Numbered from the stretch's first letter, positions 11,151 to 25,300 are shown. The stretch: DNA of 64,000 nucleotides from Hippopus hippopus (GCA_946811185.2 OX328112.1:16101215-16165214), one strand, 5' to 3'. The notes: generated by a model from the sequence alone, not told the origin. Program-made: numbers and translations.

Positions 11151-11418
11151 ATTAAAGAAGTTTCCTTTTTCTGATGTCACGTTTTGAAAATTTGCTGTTC
11201 ACCCCACCGCTCAGTGGGCATCTTATTAAAGCAAGAATTTAATCCGGCTTGAGTATTTGTTAAACAAGCTTTTCCTCTCGGAGTTGTGAATTGGCGAGGA
11301 TACTTTCCGTCGTCACCTTCTTTTGAGTGGTTGTGAAACAGCGCTGATTTATCCCAGTGTGAAAATGATTGAAGTGGTGATCTGATTTGCATAAATTAAT
11401 GGCTGATTACTAGTTACG

Positions 11419-11500
11419 ATGCAGCGTCGTGTTTTTGCCTCGCTGGCGGGAGGGGAACTATTTAACCCTTCTTATCTCGCTCCCGTACCCAAAAGCCCAG
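11419..11500 (+). other. Speculative upstream exon for the receptor gene
   Basis: A 27-codon frame opens at ATG 11419 (MQRRVFASLAGG...) and ends at a donor-like CCCAG/GTAATG at 11500/11501 in phase 1, the phase the 13221 exon requires. The surrounding ~300 bp (11170-11500) is richer in CpG and free of the local repeats. Against it: the peptide lacks a hydrophobic signal core, so this could be a 5' UTR exon, part of a promoter, or chance. Confidence 0.2.
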
Positions 11501-11611
11501 GTAATGCGAATAAGATCAATTTTTTGGTTATACATTATGACATTGTTGTTTATTGAAATATTTTGATATTTCCTTACATACATATTTCAAGCTTTCATAG
11601 TAACCATTTAT

Positions 11612-11740
11612 GAAAGAAGCCTGTGTTTGAAAGACCCTGTAAAAGAAAGCTTTTGAAAACATTATGGGCAAAAACGAAAATGCTGGTAACCAGCATTTTC
11701 GCCTTTTTCCCCACAATGTTTTCTATCCTTTCATTTTCAA
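11612..11740 (+). repeat. Foldback MITE copy, tail lost
   Basis: Palindrome arms share a matched change (AAAACGAAAATG against CATTTTCGCC). Confidence 0.65.
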
Positions 11741-11904
11741 TTCTCCATATCCTTTAAGTTTTGTTCAGTGATGTAGTATTTATTATAATGGACATCTCTG
11801 TAGATTGACAGTAACTCTTGGTCTTTGCTTTTAGGCATGAATTATCAACAATCAAGGATTTTTGAGATTTAATTCATTGCTTGCAAATGCTTTTAATTTC
11901 TAGC

Positions 11905-12113
11905 AAATGAACTCTTTGCCAGGAAATAAAAGCTTGAATTGTATATATTGTAAGCATTCGCAGACAAGCTAAATGTGGCTCAAACAAAACAACTTGTCTT
12001 TGAAAAAAAGGAGATTGAAAACATTATGAAAACTTTGTCTCCTTTTGCCAGAATCTGTTCTCAAACATTCCTCTTCAGGTTTGCTCAAATGCATATTTAC
12101 TTGATAAAGAGTT
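11905..12113 (-). repeat. Foldback MITE copy, strongly diverged
   Basis: CTCTTTGCCAGGAAATAAAA start and TTGATAAAGAGTTAA end; the palindrome centre is deleted. Confidence 0.5.
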
Positions 12114-12918
12114 AATTACCTGTCAAATACATTTCAGTGTTAAAAACAGTATCAAAAAATATTTTGACTTTGTTAAGTTTTCATATTTTAACATGGTACC
12201 AAAATATTTCACAGGAAAATGTGTTGATTTTGTTTAATTTAAACATTGGACAAAAGATTCAGAGGATAGGATAAAGTGATGATCTGTTTTTGTTCAAACA
12301 CAGTACCAAAAGATTTCACTGGGTAAAGTGATGATCTGTTTGTGTTCAGACTTACTAAAAAAAGTTATAGCGAAAGGTGATGATTTAATTTTGTTTAGTC
12401 ATACCAGTGGGCACAAACATGAATTACAGATGTCTCCCCATGGTGAAACATTGAAAATGCTGTGAAAGAAGAGCTGTAAACATGAACAATTTTAGGTTGA
12501 CATTTACATAAAGTTCTCACTTGTTAAACATGGTGGATTTGAAAATGCTTTTGTAATTACATAAATTTTACGCTGACGTTGTAAGAGAAGAACATTTTAA
12601 GTGGGTTAAGAAATCACATTCAAGGTAAAATAGTACAAGCACAAAAATGTATACCACAGTTGTTGACAGGTTCGGTTGACAGTTTTTGAAAACTTATCCA
12701 GAAAATGTAGGAAATACTTGTAACAAGTAGATTTTTTTTATGTTTTACATACTGTTACAAAATGATTGTGATAAAATTTGCCAAAATATCTCAACATAGC
12801 AGACAGTGTAAATCAAAGATCAGCATGCAGGTTCTGTGCTGTCTCACTGGTCTTGATCCATACTGGCCACATAAAGGATTGTACATGTAAAAGGTCTCTA
12901 AGGTTAAGATACATGAAT
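12114..12918. other. No gene recognised
   Basis: Contains short related segments (ACAGTACCAAAA-ATTTCAC and AAAGTGATGATCTGTTTTTG at ~12140-12400), probably an old degraded tandem repeat. Nothing coding is supported. Confidence 0.4.
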
Positions 12919-13140
12919 TTTTACTAAACAACAAAATTTTAGACTAGTCCAGATTCAAAGGATTTGCAGACATCAAATCAAATGTGACTCGAAATTTGAA
13001 ATTTGTTGTGGGAAGGATAGAAAACATTGTGGGAAAAGGAGAAAATGCTGGTTACCAGCATTTTCTCATTTCCCACAATGTTTTCAAAAGCTTCCTTTCT
13101 CAAGGTTGTTCAAAGTCAGGATTGTGGGGTAAAGGGATGA
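12919..13140 (-). mobile_element. Foldback MITE copy
   Basis: Palindrome intact but for a short deletion in the second arm; ends 80 bp before the first receptor exon. Confidence 0.75.
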
Positions 13141-13220
13141 GAAAGTTACGACTTATTAGATCCCAATAGCAACTTATTAGTTGCTGAAATATTCAATGAT
13201 TTATATGTGTATATTTTCAG

Positions 13221-13330
13221 GTTCTTCCATTCAAGAGAACATGAATGAAACCAAAGTCCCGTCCATAAAATGTGAATGTTACCCATTAGATGTCTGTGAC
13301 TGGAAGGATTATTGTCATACAGAGCAAGGG
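13221..13330 (+). CDS. ACVR1-like: ACVR1-like exon: N-terminal half of ligand-binding ectodomain
   Basis: Acceptor TATTTTCAG ends at 13220 and donor GTGAGT starts at 13331. Encodes residues 1-37, including [16 protein letters not shown], the first four cysteines of the three-finger ectodomain, and an N-glycosylation sequon NET. It begins at the second base of a codon and ends on a full codon. An open frame runs on into the intron to 13564, but that extension is intron and repeat sequence. Confidence 0.9.
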
Positions 13331-16300
13331 GTGAGTCAAGTTTGTCCTCTGTCATCCAGAGATCACGGAACAGGGCACATTAGCTCAATTTGTAACAGTG
13401 AAGGCTTGAAACTGAGAGGGGTCACTGGATTGATTCCCCAGCTTGCTGAATTCTTTTGCAGGATTAAAAAACTAGTGGGAAAAGGAGAAAATGCTGATAA
13501 CCAGCATTTTCTCCTTTTCTCACTAGCTTTTTTATGTATTCTAAAAGAGAAATCATCATTTTAGCAACATCGGACTCTTTACCTACACGAAGAAAACTAG
13601 TGGGAAAAGGAGAAAATGCTAATAACCAGCATTTTCTCCTTTTCTCACTAGTTTTTTTATCTATTCTAAAAGAGAAATCATCATTTTAGCAACATCGGAC
13701 TCTTTACCTACATGAGAAAAATGTAGACTTGTCCAAATCAAAAGCATTTGCAAACAACAGTATGAATGTGACTCAAATAATAATATTTGTCTTCAAAAGA
13801 TCATAAAACATTGTGGTTACCAGCTTTTTCTCTTTTTTCCTACAATGTTTTCAAAAGGCTTCTCTCTCGGGGGTCATTAAAACATGATAGTTTGGTGTAG
13901 TATTAATTTGTCACCTGCAAATACTTTAAAGTCAATGGAGTCAAAATTTTTCGTTTGGTAAAGAGTTAATGATAGTTATTGCAATAGGATTCATTCCTCT
14001 CTCACAGCTAAACATTTTTATGGCAATGTTTGTATGAGAAAGCAGCCAGTGGCTTGATGAGAATGTTGTATGAATTGTAAAGTGGTTACCCTGATTTTCT
14101 GCTTTTCTGAAAATGTTTTCAAAAGCAATTTTTCTCAGGGTTGGATTTTGTGATGAAGGGTTAACTCTTTACCACATAATCCCAAGTTTTAATCCTGAGA
14201 AAGAAGGCTTTGAAAACACTGTGGGAAAAAGAAATAATGCTGATAACCAGCATTTTCTTCTTTTCCCACAATGTTTTCTTCCCTATCATGGACAGAAACC
14301 ATCATGTGTGCTATATTTAACATCTGCAAATGCTTTCAATTTGATCTAGTTCAAAATTTTATCATTTGGTTAAGAGTTTAAACTTTGAAAAATACATTAA
14401 ATTTAAACAGTTTGAGATTATTAAATATTGAGACAAGTAGAGAATTCACATCCTAGGAGCAGTAAATTATATGCAACAGTGTGCAATCTTTGAACTTACC
14501 TAATTTAACCCTTTACCAGGCAACCCCGAGTTTTAACAACCTTTAAGAAGAAGACTTTTAAAAACATTGTGGAAAAAGGACAAAATGCTGGTAACTAGCA
14601 TATTCTCCTTTTTCCACGTGGTTTTCTATCCTGCCAGAGGCAAATTTCAGGTTTTGAGCCACATTTAAAATTTTTGTCTGCAAATGCTTTCAGTTTGGTC
14701 TAAAGTTTTGTCATTTGGTAAAGAGTTAAACCTGTCAAAGGTAAAAAGATAATAGCAAATTATAAATTTGAATATGATATTAGAGTTGTGTCAATGACAC
14801 GCTGGTTTCTTCTTTGTATCAATGTATCTTTATCGTTAAATCATTACAATCTGGCAAAATCTTAGACTTGTCCAAATTGAGGGCAATTTGCCAACAGCAT
14901 TTTAAATTTGGCCCAAATGATAGAACTTGTTTTTGAATGGGTAGGAAACATTAAGGGAAAAGGAGAAAATGCTGGTTACCAGCATTTTCTCCTATTCCCA
15001 TAATGTTTCCAAAAAGCTCACTCATTAGGGTCCTTAAAACTTGGGATTATGTAGTAAAGGCTGAAACAAACCGTATCATTTTTCCTTGAAAACAAGTCTA
15101 AAGATTTGTTATTTGGTAAAGGGTAAAAAGCTTCATAATCTATTAATAGATATAATTCTAAAATGATTAATTATTTTCTTTAAAATACTTGTATTTTAAT
15201 TAATTACTATGGTAAAAAGCAAGTAGATGTAATGATTATTGTAATTTAATGGAAACATTTCCATTTTAATTATAATTAACTACTTCTTAAATTCATTGAA
15301 CCCAGGTCTGCTTTTAAGGACAAAACTTACTTCTATCAAATGAGCCTGCTAAAGCTTACAATGTGGCCAAGACTGAATTTTTTCAAACACTATACATGTA
15401 TAAACAATCCATTCCTTTCAGTGCTGGACAGTTATAGAATTAGTTGATGGGTCAGAAAGACTGAAAATGGGCTGTTCTTCCAGTGAGACAAACAAAATGA
15501 TGACATGTCATACGAAATCTAATCATGTTGTTGCTGTTGCATGTTGTAATAATGGCACAAGATGTAATAGTCGCCTTACGCCGCAGAGAATTGTGCTGTC
15601 AGAGCCTGGCCAAGGTAAGCCAATCAGAGAGACTTTAACTTGAAGCTTTTAGTCTTAAGTTTTAATGACCCAATGAAAGAAGGCTTTTGAAAACATTGTG
15701 TGAAAAGAAGAAAACGCTGGTACTGTAACCAGATTTTTTTTATTTTCACAAAGAGTTTTCTACTCTTATAAAGACAAGTCCCATTTTTTGAGACACAAAG
15801 GTTAATTTCCTGTCTTTTGATAAATGGACAAGTCTGTAATTCTGTTGTTTGATGAGGAAATTTAAGCTTTTCCCACATGGCAAAATTTGTGTCTAGTCCA
15901 TTATGAACCAATTTACTGATGAATGTTTTTCAGTTGATACTAGTAATATTTGTCCTTAAATAGGTTAAAAACTTTATGGGAAAAGGAGAAAATGCTGGTT
16001 ACCTGCAGAGTCGTTAAAACTTGGGATTATGTGGTCAACGGAGGTATCATGATTTTTGCGCAATTTGTTCATTTGCTGTTAATGTTGTTGCTTGCTGCTA
16101 GTTTTTTGTCTGTCTGTGTGGGACCACAGTTACACCACAGTGATTTCTGTGCAGTAGCTATTGAGATGGCATTGAAACATGGAATGGATCATCAGTATAT
16201 GGGGTACTACAAAGTTTGCTCAAATGATAGGTGTAGGTTGAACTTTGATCTATTTTAACTCAGCTGTTTTTGAAGTACATGTATTGTCATAATGACATTT

Positions 16301-19300
16301 TACAATTTATCCTGTCACCTTCTATAATTTTGAACCGATAACAGGGTGCCGTATATTTTTTTTGTTATCCGTCAGTTGATCACGTGACCGCCAAGTGCGC
16401 ACCTGCTAACTGGGACTACTTTGAACCAAGCACCTTACTGACGCAATGAATAATCAATTGCTAGCAAATAGATAGATCTAGTTTTGCTTGTTTAATAATA
16501 TATGCATATGGATTGCACTTTACTTATTGCTTTTACGAATTAAATTTTGATGAAAAAAATATTTGTTTGATTTTATCCCCCAAACCTCTAAGTGATATCT
16601 TAGATCAATTAAAGTATGCACAGACACATACATGAACAAGCTGTTAATGTTATGTCTGTTATGTTAAAACACATTGTCTTCTTTCCCACAATATTTTTCT
16701 GCAAAAATACGTCACGTTTATGATGTAGCCAATATCATTCATGACATCATTATTGCAGCTGCATATTCAGAGGGCTTTACATGGTTCTTAATTTTTAGCT
16801 CCACTGGCCGAAGGCCAGCGGGCTTATGTCATGGCCTGTTGTCCGTCGTGCGTCCGTCCGTCTGTCCGTGCGTCCGTCCGTCCGTCCGTGCGTTAACTTT
16901 TTTTTAAAACGTCTTCTTCTCTGAAACTACCCATCCAATTTTGATGAAACTTCACAGAAATGATCCTGCCATGGTCCTCTTCAGATTTTCTTGAAAGAAT
17001 TTAATTCCTTCAAAAACTCTGGTTGCCATGGCAACAAAACTGAAAAATTTTGAAAATCTTTGAAAATCTTCTTGTCTGAAACCGTAAGGCCAAGGGCTAC
17101 CAAATTTGGCATGTAGCTTTATCTAGTGGACCTCCAAGTTTCTTCAATTTATAGCCCTGGGGTCAAAATTGGCCCCGCCCCGGGTGTTACAAGTTATACA
17201 TGGGCTTATTTAGGGAGAACTTTAAAATTCCTCTTCTACCTAGCCATAGGGCCTAGAGCTACCAAATTTGGCATGTAGCTTTATCTAGTGGACCTCTGCC
17301 AAGATTGTTCAAATTATAGCCCTGGGGTCAAATTAGGCCCTGCCCGGGGGTAACAAGTTTTACATGGGCTTATATAACAAGTTTTACATGGGCTTATATA
17401 GGGAGAACTTTAAAATTCTTCTTTGACCTAGCCATGGGGCCTAGGGCGACCAAATTTGGCATGTAGCTTTATCTAGTGGACCTGTACCAAGGGTGTCCAA
17501 ATTATAGCCGAGGGTCAAATTTGACTTCGCTCCGGGGGGTAACATGTTTTACATGGGCGGGCTTATATAGGAAAATCTTTCGCATCTAGCTATAAGGGCT
17601 AGGGCTATCAAATTTTGCATTTAGCTTTATCTAGGGGGTCTCTATCAAGGGTGCCCAAATTGAGAAAAATTTGAAAATCTTCTTGTTTATAACATTCAAG
17701 AACTGAATTATTTGGTATGGAGCTTTATATTGTGGACCTCCACCAGGATTCAAATAATTATAGCTTTGCGATCAAAATTGGCTTTGCCCATGGATCACAA
17801 CTTTCTCGTAGGATTAGATAGAAAAATGTTTGCATGTCCTCGTGTTTGAAATCAATTTGCTGAATATTGTAATGTTTGGCTTGTAGTGTTTTTACTTAAT
17901 AGCCAGTGGAGCGATACAGGGCCATCATGGCCCTCTTGTTAAATTTTCTCATGGTGAGAAAGATGTCAATATGTGCCTTATTTCAAGCAAAATATTCAAT
18001 TTAGTCGTATTTTGGATTATAATTGAGAAAAAGGATAAATAAAATAGAAGGTTGGTGTCTTGGATTGGGAAAGTCTATCAGGCTCAGCTCAAGAAATTAT
18101 TCAAGGTACGGTCTTTATCAATGTTTCTGTGTTTTTTTTCATTTGTTTGTTTTGTTTTGTTCCGTCACAGTGAGTGACAGGATAAAAAGAATAGATGGTT
18201 GATGTCTGGGATGGGTTAAGTTTATCGGGCTTGGCTCCGAAATATATCCGGTTTGCCTTCGGCTCACCAGAAAAATTCCTCTGCCTTGCCGGATAAACTT
18301 AACCCATCCAAGACGCCAAATATCTATTCTCTATATCTCTGTCATTATTGAACATATTTACTTCAAACTTGGACTAGCTCATAACATTAACAGGGGAACC
18401 CATACAACAGGGGTAGGTAACCATCAAAAATATTTTTGACACAGTTATTCCCCTTTTATGCTTAGAATTTTCACTGAAAATCAAGCAACTGCAGCTGAGC
18501 ATTGGCATCCAAATGTGGTGCTCTTGTTTGGATCAAAGTTTCGGCATCTATGTTCTAATATAACTTTGTTGTCTGATTGATGAATATAGTTCAAATGACA
18601 GGTGGTTGTTGACTTTTTACCTTTTTGGTTGGTTTGGGCTACTATGTTTTTTTGTTACCTTGTTGAGTTAAAAAGACAAGTGGGAAATAGAATTTTGAAA
18701 ACAGTGTGAAATGGAGAAAATTCTCGCAACAAGCATTTTCTCCTTTTCCAACAGTATTGTATACACTTTTAGAAGCATATTCCATCATTTGAGCTACAAG
18801 TATTGTGTTGTCTGCAAAGGTTTCCATTTGGAAAGTCTAAAATTGTGTTTTTGGTTTAAAAATAATTGTTATTTTATGTTATTTTTAGCACTGACTGGGT
18901 CACCGATAGATGTCACCATGATATTAATTATTGCTCTACCATTTGTGGCATTGTCCATAATTCTGGCCGGGATTGTATTCTTGTGTCACTTAAAACACAA
19001 GCGTAGAATGGATGCCCTTCATCACCAAGAAAAACGGTTGCTAGGCGACGGAGAACTTCATGCACATGAGGTCGGGGACAATACTCTAAGGGTAAGATTA
19101 GACTCTCTGACCTTTGTAATGCCTTTGGTTTAGTTTAAATCTGTATATAAACATCGATTGTGAAACCAAGTTCTAGAACTATTATCTCTTAGGGTTTTGC
19201 AACTATAGTTGCCTAAATATAGTACATTGACTTGGTCAAAAGTTGCCAGGTCTCTCTATCAGTAGTTTACCTTGTACCTGCTTCCTGGAAACCTTCACCA

Positions 19301-22300
19301 GGACTTGTAATGTGGGTTGTTGCAAAGATTGGCCCTGCTTGTTACAGGATTTTAAACCCGGAACCTTTGATGTGAGTGGCCAACACTCTTATCCCTACAC
19401 ACTACACAGTTGTCTCCTACCGTCTACATCAATGTCAACTCTGTACCAGATACTTATGATAGAACTTTAAACCTGTCCAAATTGAAAGCATCTGCAGACG
19501 ACAAATTCTGTGTGACTGAAATGATGGGAATTGTTTTTGGAAGGACAGAAAACATTGAGGGAAAAGGAGAAAATGCTGGTAATAGTATTTTCACCTTTTT
19601 CCTCTAGTTTTTTCGAAAGCCTTCTTAAAGGACATAAGTCTGGATTGTGTGGTAAAGGGTCAATGGAACAATTCCATATTTCATTTCAGGAAATGTTAGA
19701 CGAGTCTTGCACTAGTGGGAGTGGATCAGGTTTGCCTTTTCTTGTTCAACGAACAGTGGCGCGCCAAGTTCAGCTAGTAGATTGTATAGGTAATTAAGCT
19801 TTTCTGTTTCACAATGTAAACTTCGGTTGACTGATGCTGTTAACTCTTAACCACACAATCCGAAGTTTTAATGATCCAGAAAGGAAAGGCTTCTGAAAAC
19901 ATTGTGGGGAAAAAAAGGAGAAAACGCTGTAACCAGCATATTCCCCTTTTCCCAAAATGTTTTTCTAAGTAATCAGACGGAAATCATCAGGTTGGGTAGA
20001 TTTAATATGTCGCCTGTAATTGCTTTCATTTTGGACAGGTCTTAAAATCTGTTGTTTGGTAAAGAGTTAAAGATAATAATAAGAACAACAACAACAATAG
20101 TACATGATTTAACTCTTTACCAAACAAGCCCTGGTTTTCACGACCCTGGGAAGGAAAGCTTTTGAAAACCTTGTGGGAAAAGGAGAAAATGCTGGTAACC
20201 AGCATTTTCTCCTTTTCCCACAAGGTTTTCTACCATTTCAGAGATAAAGTTCATAAATCGAGACACCTTTAATTTGTTGTCTGCAAATGCTTTCAATATG
20301 GACCAGTCTAACATTTTGTGGTTTGGTAAAGAGTTAAAGAGGTTGTAGAAACGTTCGTAGGTAATTGTTTTCCAAACAAAACCATGTTTTAACTCATTAC
20401 TAAATAACAAAATTGCAGACTTGTCCACAGTGAGAGCATATGCAAACAACAAATTAAATGTGACTCAGATTTCGCTTTTGGTTGGGTAGAAAACATTGTG
20501 GAAAAAGCAGAAAATGCAGGTCACCAACATTGTCTCCTTTTTCCACAATGTTTTCTTTAGGGTCGTTAAAACAGGGGATTGATTGTTAAAGGATTAACGA
20601 CCCTGAGAAATAGATCTTTTGAATACATTGTGGGAAATAGGAGAGAATGCTTGTAACCAAAAGTTTTCAAGATGTGGACAAGTACAAACTTATGGTACTT
20701 TGGATTTATCATCAGACGAGAGTAGGAATTTGAAATCGCCCAATCCTGGCTGACAAGAACATTAAGTTTAAACATATTCATTTTACATTGATTGAGAAAC
20801 AAGGTCCTTCAACTTATATTAGTCTCTCTTGATTCTGCTTACTGAAAATTAAAAAGACATTGTGTTACCTATAGGGATAGGACAGATAACTGTCCCTGGA
20901 TGCAGTTTTAGTTTTTGACATGTCGCACCAGGGTGCAGAGAGGATTACAAAAATAATGTGAGAAATCTCGGCATAGATTTGTGCACACATTTAAACTCTC
21001 ACATTTTCTTAAATTGACGACAAAACTAGGTTTTGAACATGCCTGTCGCTTGCTTATCAAAATTAATAATCCTTCGTTTTAAATACAAAAAACATTTTAC
21101 TTTCCCAAATAAGACACAAAATGGCTTCCAAACATGATGAACTTCATTAATTTTTTTGTGATGTACATTTTATAAAAAACTTCTAAAACTTCTTTACGTA
21201 ATGAAAAGTTCAACAATTTGTCCATGGTCATGTCATGTGTGTCACTAAGAATTAATTGCATTATGCTGCAATACAGATTTAACTGACAAAACAGAAAGTC
21301 AATATAGTGCTGTAGCTTTTCGCCCAGAAAATTCACAATGGCCATGAGACAGTATGGTGCACAATACACATTCATGTATGAGGAGAAGCATTGTAAATGT
21401 CTCATTATTGAGACTACCTATAGGGGTAAAATACTGTACAATAAGCCAGAGTTTCAATCATATTTTTGTAATTATTATTTCTAAAGGCAAAGGTCGATAT
21501 GGAGAGGTATGGAGGGGTAAATATCACGGAGAAAGTGTGGCTATCAAAATATTTTTATCTCGAGATGAGTCAAGTTGGAGGAGAGAGACGGACATCTATA
21601 ACACAGTTCTACTTCGTCATGACAATATTCTGGGGTTTTATGCAAGGTATGTTGACAGTTGACTGTTGTTTGTAAACCTTTAGCAAACAATCCTGCGTCT
21701 TGGAAATCCTGAGTAAGATGGCTTGTGAAAATGCTGTGGGTAAAGGAGAAACTGCTGGTCACCAGTATTTTCTCCTTTTCCCCACAATGTTTACTACTTT
21801 TCCAAAGACAAATTCTATTATTTATACAACATTTAATTTGTCATCTGCTATGGCTGTGGATGTGGACTATTTTTAACCCTATACCAAATTACAAAACTAT
21901 AGACTCAACAAAGTTCAAAGCATTTGCAGAGAACAAGTTTAATGCAGCTTGAAAAAAGGAATTTGAATTACTGATGAAATACCGATGGTTTTCAGCATTG
22001 TATCCTCTTACCACCATGTTTTTAAAAGCCTTCTTTCTCAACGTCATTTGACAACAACTTGGAGATAGCTGGTAGCCAGCATTTTCTTCTTTTCCCACAA
22101 TGTTTTCTAACTTTTCAAACATAAAGTCATGTTTATTTTGTCATCTGCAAAAGCTTTCAATTTGAACAGGTCTAGAACTCTGTCGTTTGGTAAAGAGTTT
22201 ATGTAATTACGCCTGTTTCAGACTGTTTGAATATCCACTGCAGAATACAATCCAAAATACATTATTAATTTCCTCTAGGCAGCAAAACTTTATAAAGAGC

Positions 22301-25300
22301 AATCAGTACTCTGTATTCAACGTCCACAATTAATCAAAGGTTGCAGTCCGCAAGTGCAGTGTATATCTCAGAACATTAAAGGCAATTATCATCATTGTCT
22401 TTTATGGTCTATGAAATAAATTATCATATATTATAGATCTAGATGATTTTTTTTTTTTCGGTTGTGCAGTAAACCACTCCTTTAACTCTTTACCACACTC
22501 TCGACTGTAAACGACCCTATAGATGGAGGCTATTGAAAATATTGTAAGAAAAGGAGAAAATGCTGGCAACCAGCATTTTCCCTTTTCCCACAATGTTTTC
22601 TATCCATTCAACCACAAATTTAAATTTTAGGTCACATTTATTTTGTCGTCTGCAAATGCTTTCAGTTTGGGCAGGTCATATATTTTGTCAAATGGTAAGG
22701 AGTTAAATCTTTACCAAACAACAAAAGTTTTAAAGCAGAATTCAAAGCAGTTGCAGACTGCAACTTAACTGTTTACCACACAATCCTGACTTTTAACGAC
22801 CCTGAGAAAGAAGCCTTGTGAAAACATTGTAGAAAAAGGAGAAAATGCTCGTAACCAGCATTTTCTCCTTTTCCCACAATGTTTTCTTCCCTTCCCAAAA
22901 CATATTTCAATTTTTCAGTCGCATTTATTTTGTCGTCTGCACCTCCTTTTAGTTTGGACCAGTCTAAGATTTTGTCGTTTGGTAAAGAGTTAAATGTGGC
23001 TCAGATGATGGAATTCGTGTTTGATGGGATAGAAAACATAGTAGGAAAAGGAGATTTCTCAAGCATTTTCTCCTTTCCCCACTATGTTTTCAAAAGCCCT
23101 CTTTATTAGGGTCGTTAAAACTTGGGATTGTCTTGTAAAGAGTTAAACATTGTTGCAAAAGAAAAAAAAAAAACTTGCTAGTTATGAACAATTTCTGCTA
23201 TTTTCCACAATTTTTTCACATCGCTTGACATGTTTTTATCTGCAAATATCTATATCGTTACTTTGTTAGTGAAATGGTGTAACTGTATCTGTATCTATTT
23301 TTAGTGACATGACATCACAGAACTCTTGTACCCAGCTTTGGTTGATCATGCAGTACCATGTGAATGGTTCCCTGTATGACTATCTGCAATATCACACCTT
23401 AAATCATGTCTCCATGTTAAGATTAATGTACAGTGCATGTGCAGGCATTGTTCATCTGCATACAGGTGAGTTTACAGATTTGATTTTCTTTTTTAGCTCA
23501 CCTGAGCACAACGTGCTCAAGGGGAGCTTTTAGGATCACCCTGTGTCCATGGTGCATCGTCAGTCGTCAACATTTTCATTAAACATCTTCTCCTCCTAAA
23601 CCACTGGGCCGATTTGGACTAAACTTGGCTGGAATGTTCCTTGGGAGGTCCTCTTTAAAAAGTGTTCACAAAATTTTAATATCATCAAATACTCTGGTTG
23701 CCATGGCAACCAAATGCAATTTTTCAAGAAACTCTTTAAAAATCTTCTCCTCTGAAACTACTGGTCAGATTTTGAAATAATTTCACAGATATGTTCCTTG
23801 GGTGACCCTTTTCAAAAATTGTTTGCGAAATTTTCATCCGGCGAAAAACATGGCCATGGTGGAAGGGGGGGCTCTTGGAGTCCATTGGTGTCAACAATTC
23901 TATAAAAATCTTCTCCTCTGAAACCGCTGGTCAGATTTTGAAATAATTTCACAGATATGTTCCTTGGGTGACCCTTTTGAAAAAGTGTTTGCAAAATTTT
24001 GATCCGTCGAAAAACATGGCCGTGGTGGAAGGGGGGGCTCTTGGAGTCCAGCGGTGTCAACAATTCTTTAAACATCTTCTCCTCCTACACCGCTTGGCCG
24101 ATTTGGACCAAACTTGGCTGGAATGTTCCTTGGGAGGTCCTCTTTAAAAATTGTTCACAAAATTTGATTTCATCAAAAACTCTGGTTGCCATGGCAACCA
24201 AATGGAATTTTCCAAGAAATTCTTTAAAAATCTTCTCCTCTGAAACCGCTGGTCAGATTTTGAAATAATTTCACAGATATGTTCCTTGGGTGACCCTTTT
24301 GAAAAACTGTTCGCGAAATTTTGATCCGTCGAAAAACATGGCCGTGGTGGAAGGGGGGGGCTCTTGGAGTCCAGCGGTGTCAACAATTCTTTAAACATCT
24401 TCTCCTCCTACACTGCTTGGCCGATTTGGACCAAACTTGGCTGGAATGTTCCTTGGGAGGTCCTCTTTAAAAATTGTTCACAAAATTTGATTTCATCAAA
24501 AACTCTGGTTGCCATGGCAACCAAATGAAATTTTCCAAGAAATTCTTTAAAAATCTTCTCCTCTGAAACTGCTGGTCAGATTTTGAAATAATTTCACAGA
24601 TATGTTCCTTGGGTGACCCTTTTCAAACAGTGTTCGTGAAATTTTGATCCGTAGAAAAACATGGCTGTGATGGAAGGGGAGGGGGGCGGGGGCTCTTGGC
24701 GTCCAGCGGTGTCAACAATTCTTTAAACATCTTCTCCTCTGAAACCGCTGGTCAGATTTTGAAATAATGTCACAGATGGGTTCCTTGGGTGACCCTTTTG
24801 ATAAATTGTTCACGAAATTTTGATCTGTCGAAAAACATGGCCGTTGTGGAAGGGGGGGGGGGGGGCTCTTAGCGTCCAGCGGTGTCAACAATTATATAAA
24901 ATTATATAAAAATCTTCTCCTCTGAAACCGCTGGTCAGATTTTGAAATAATTTCACAGATATGTTCCTTGGGTGACTCTTTTCAAAAAGTGTTTGCGAAA
25001 ATTTGATCCATCGAAAAACATGGCCGTGATGGAAGGGGGGGGCTCTTGGCATCCAGCGGTGTCAACAATTCTTTAAACATCTCCTCTGAAACCGCAAGTC
25101 AGATTTTGATATAATTTCACAGATATGTTCCTTGGGTGACCTTTTTCAAAAATTGTTCGCGAAATTTTGATCTGTCGAAAAAAATGGCCGTGATGGAAAG
25201 GGGGGGCTCTTGGCATCCAGCGGTGTCAACAATTCTTTAAACATCTTCTCCTCTGAAACCGCAGGTCAGATTTTGATATAATTTCACAGATATGTTCTTT

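Noticed and set aside
13466..13707. MITE palindromes as terminators or attenuators
   Set aside because: The palindromes belong to a dispersed mobile family in eukaryotic DNA; no reason to assign termination.
8017..21000. Short frames with peptides such as [18 protein letters not shown] or [19 protein letters not shown]
   Set aside because: These recur at each foldback MITE copy and simply translate the palindrome; not protein-coding.
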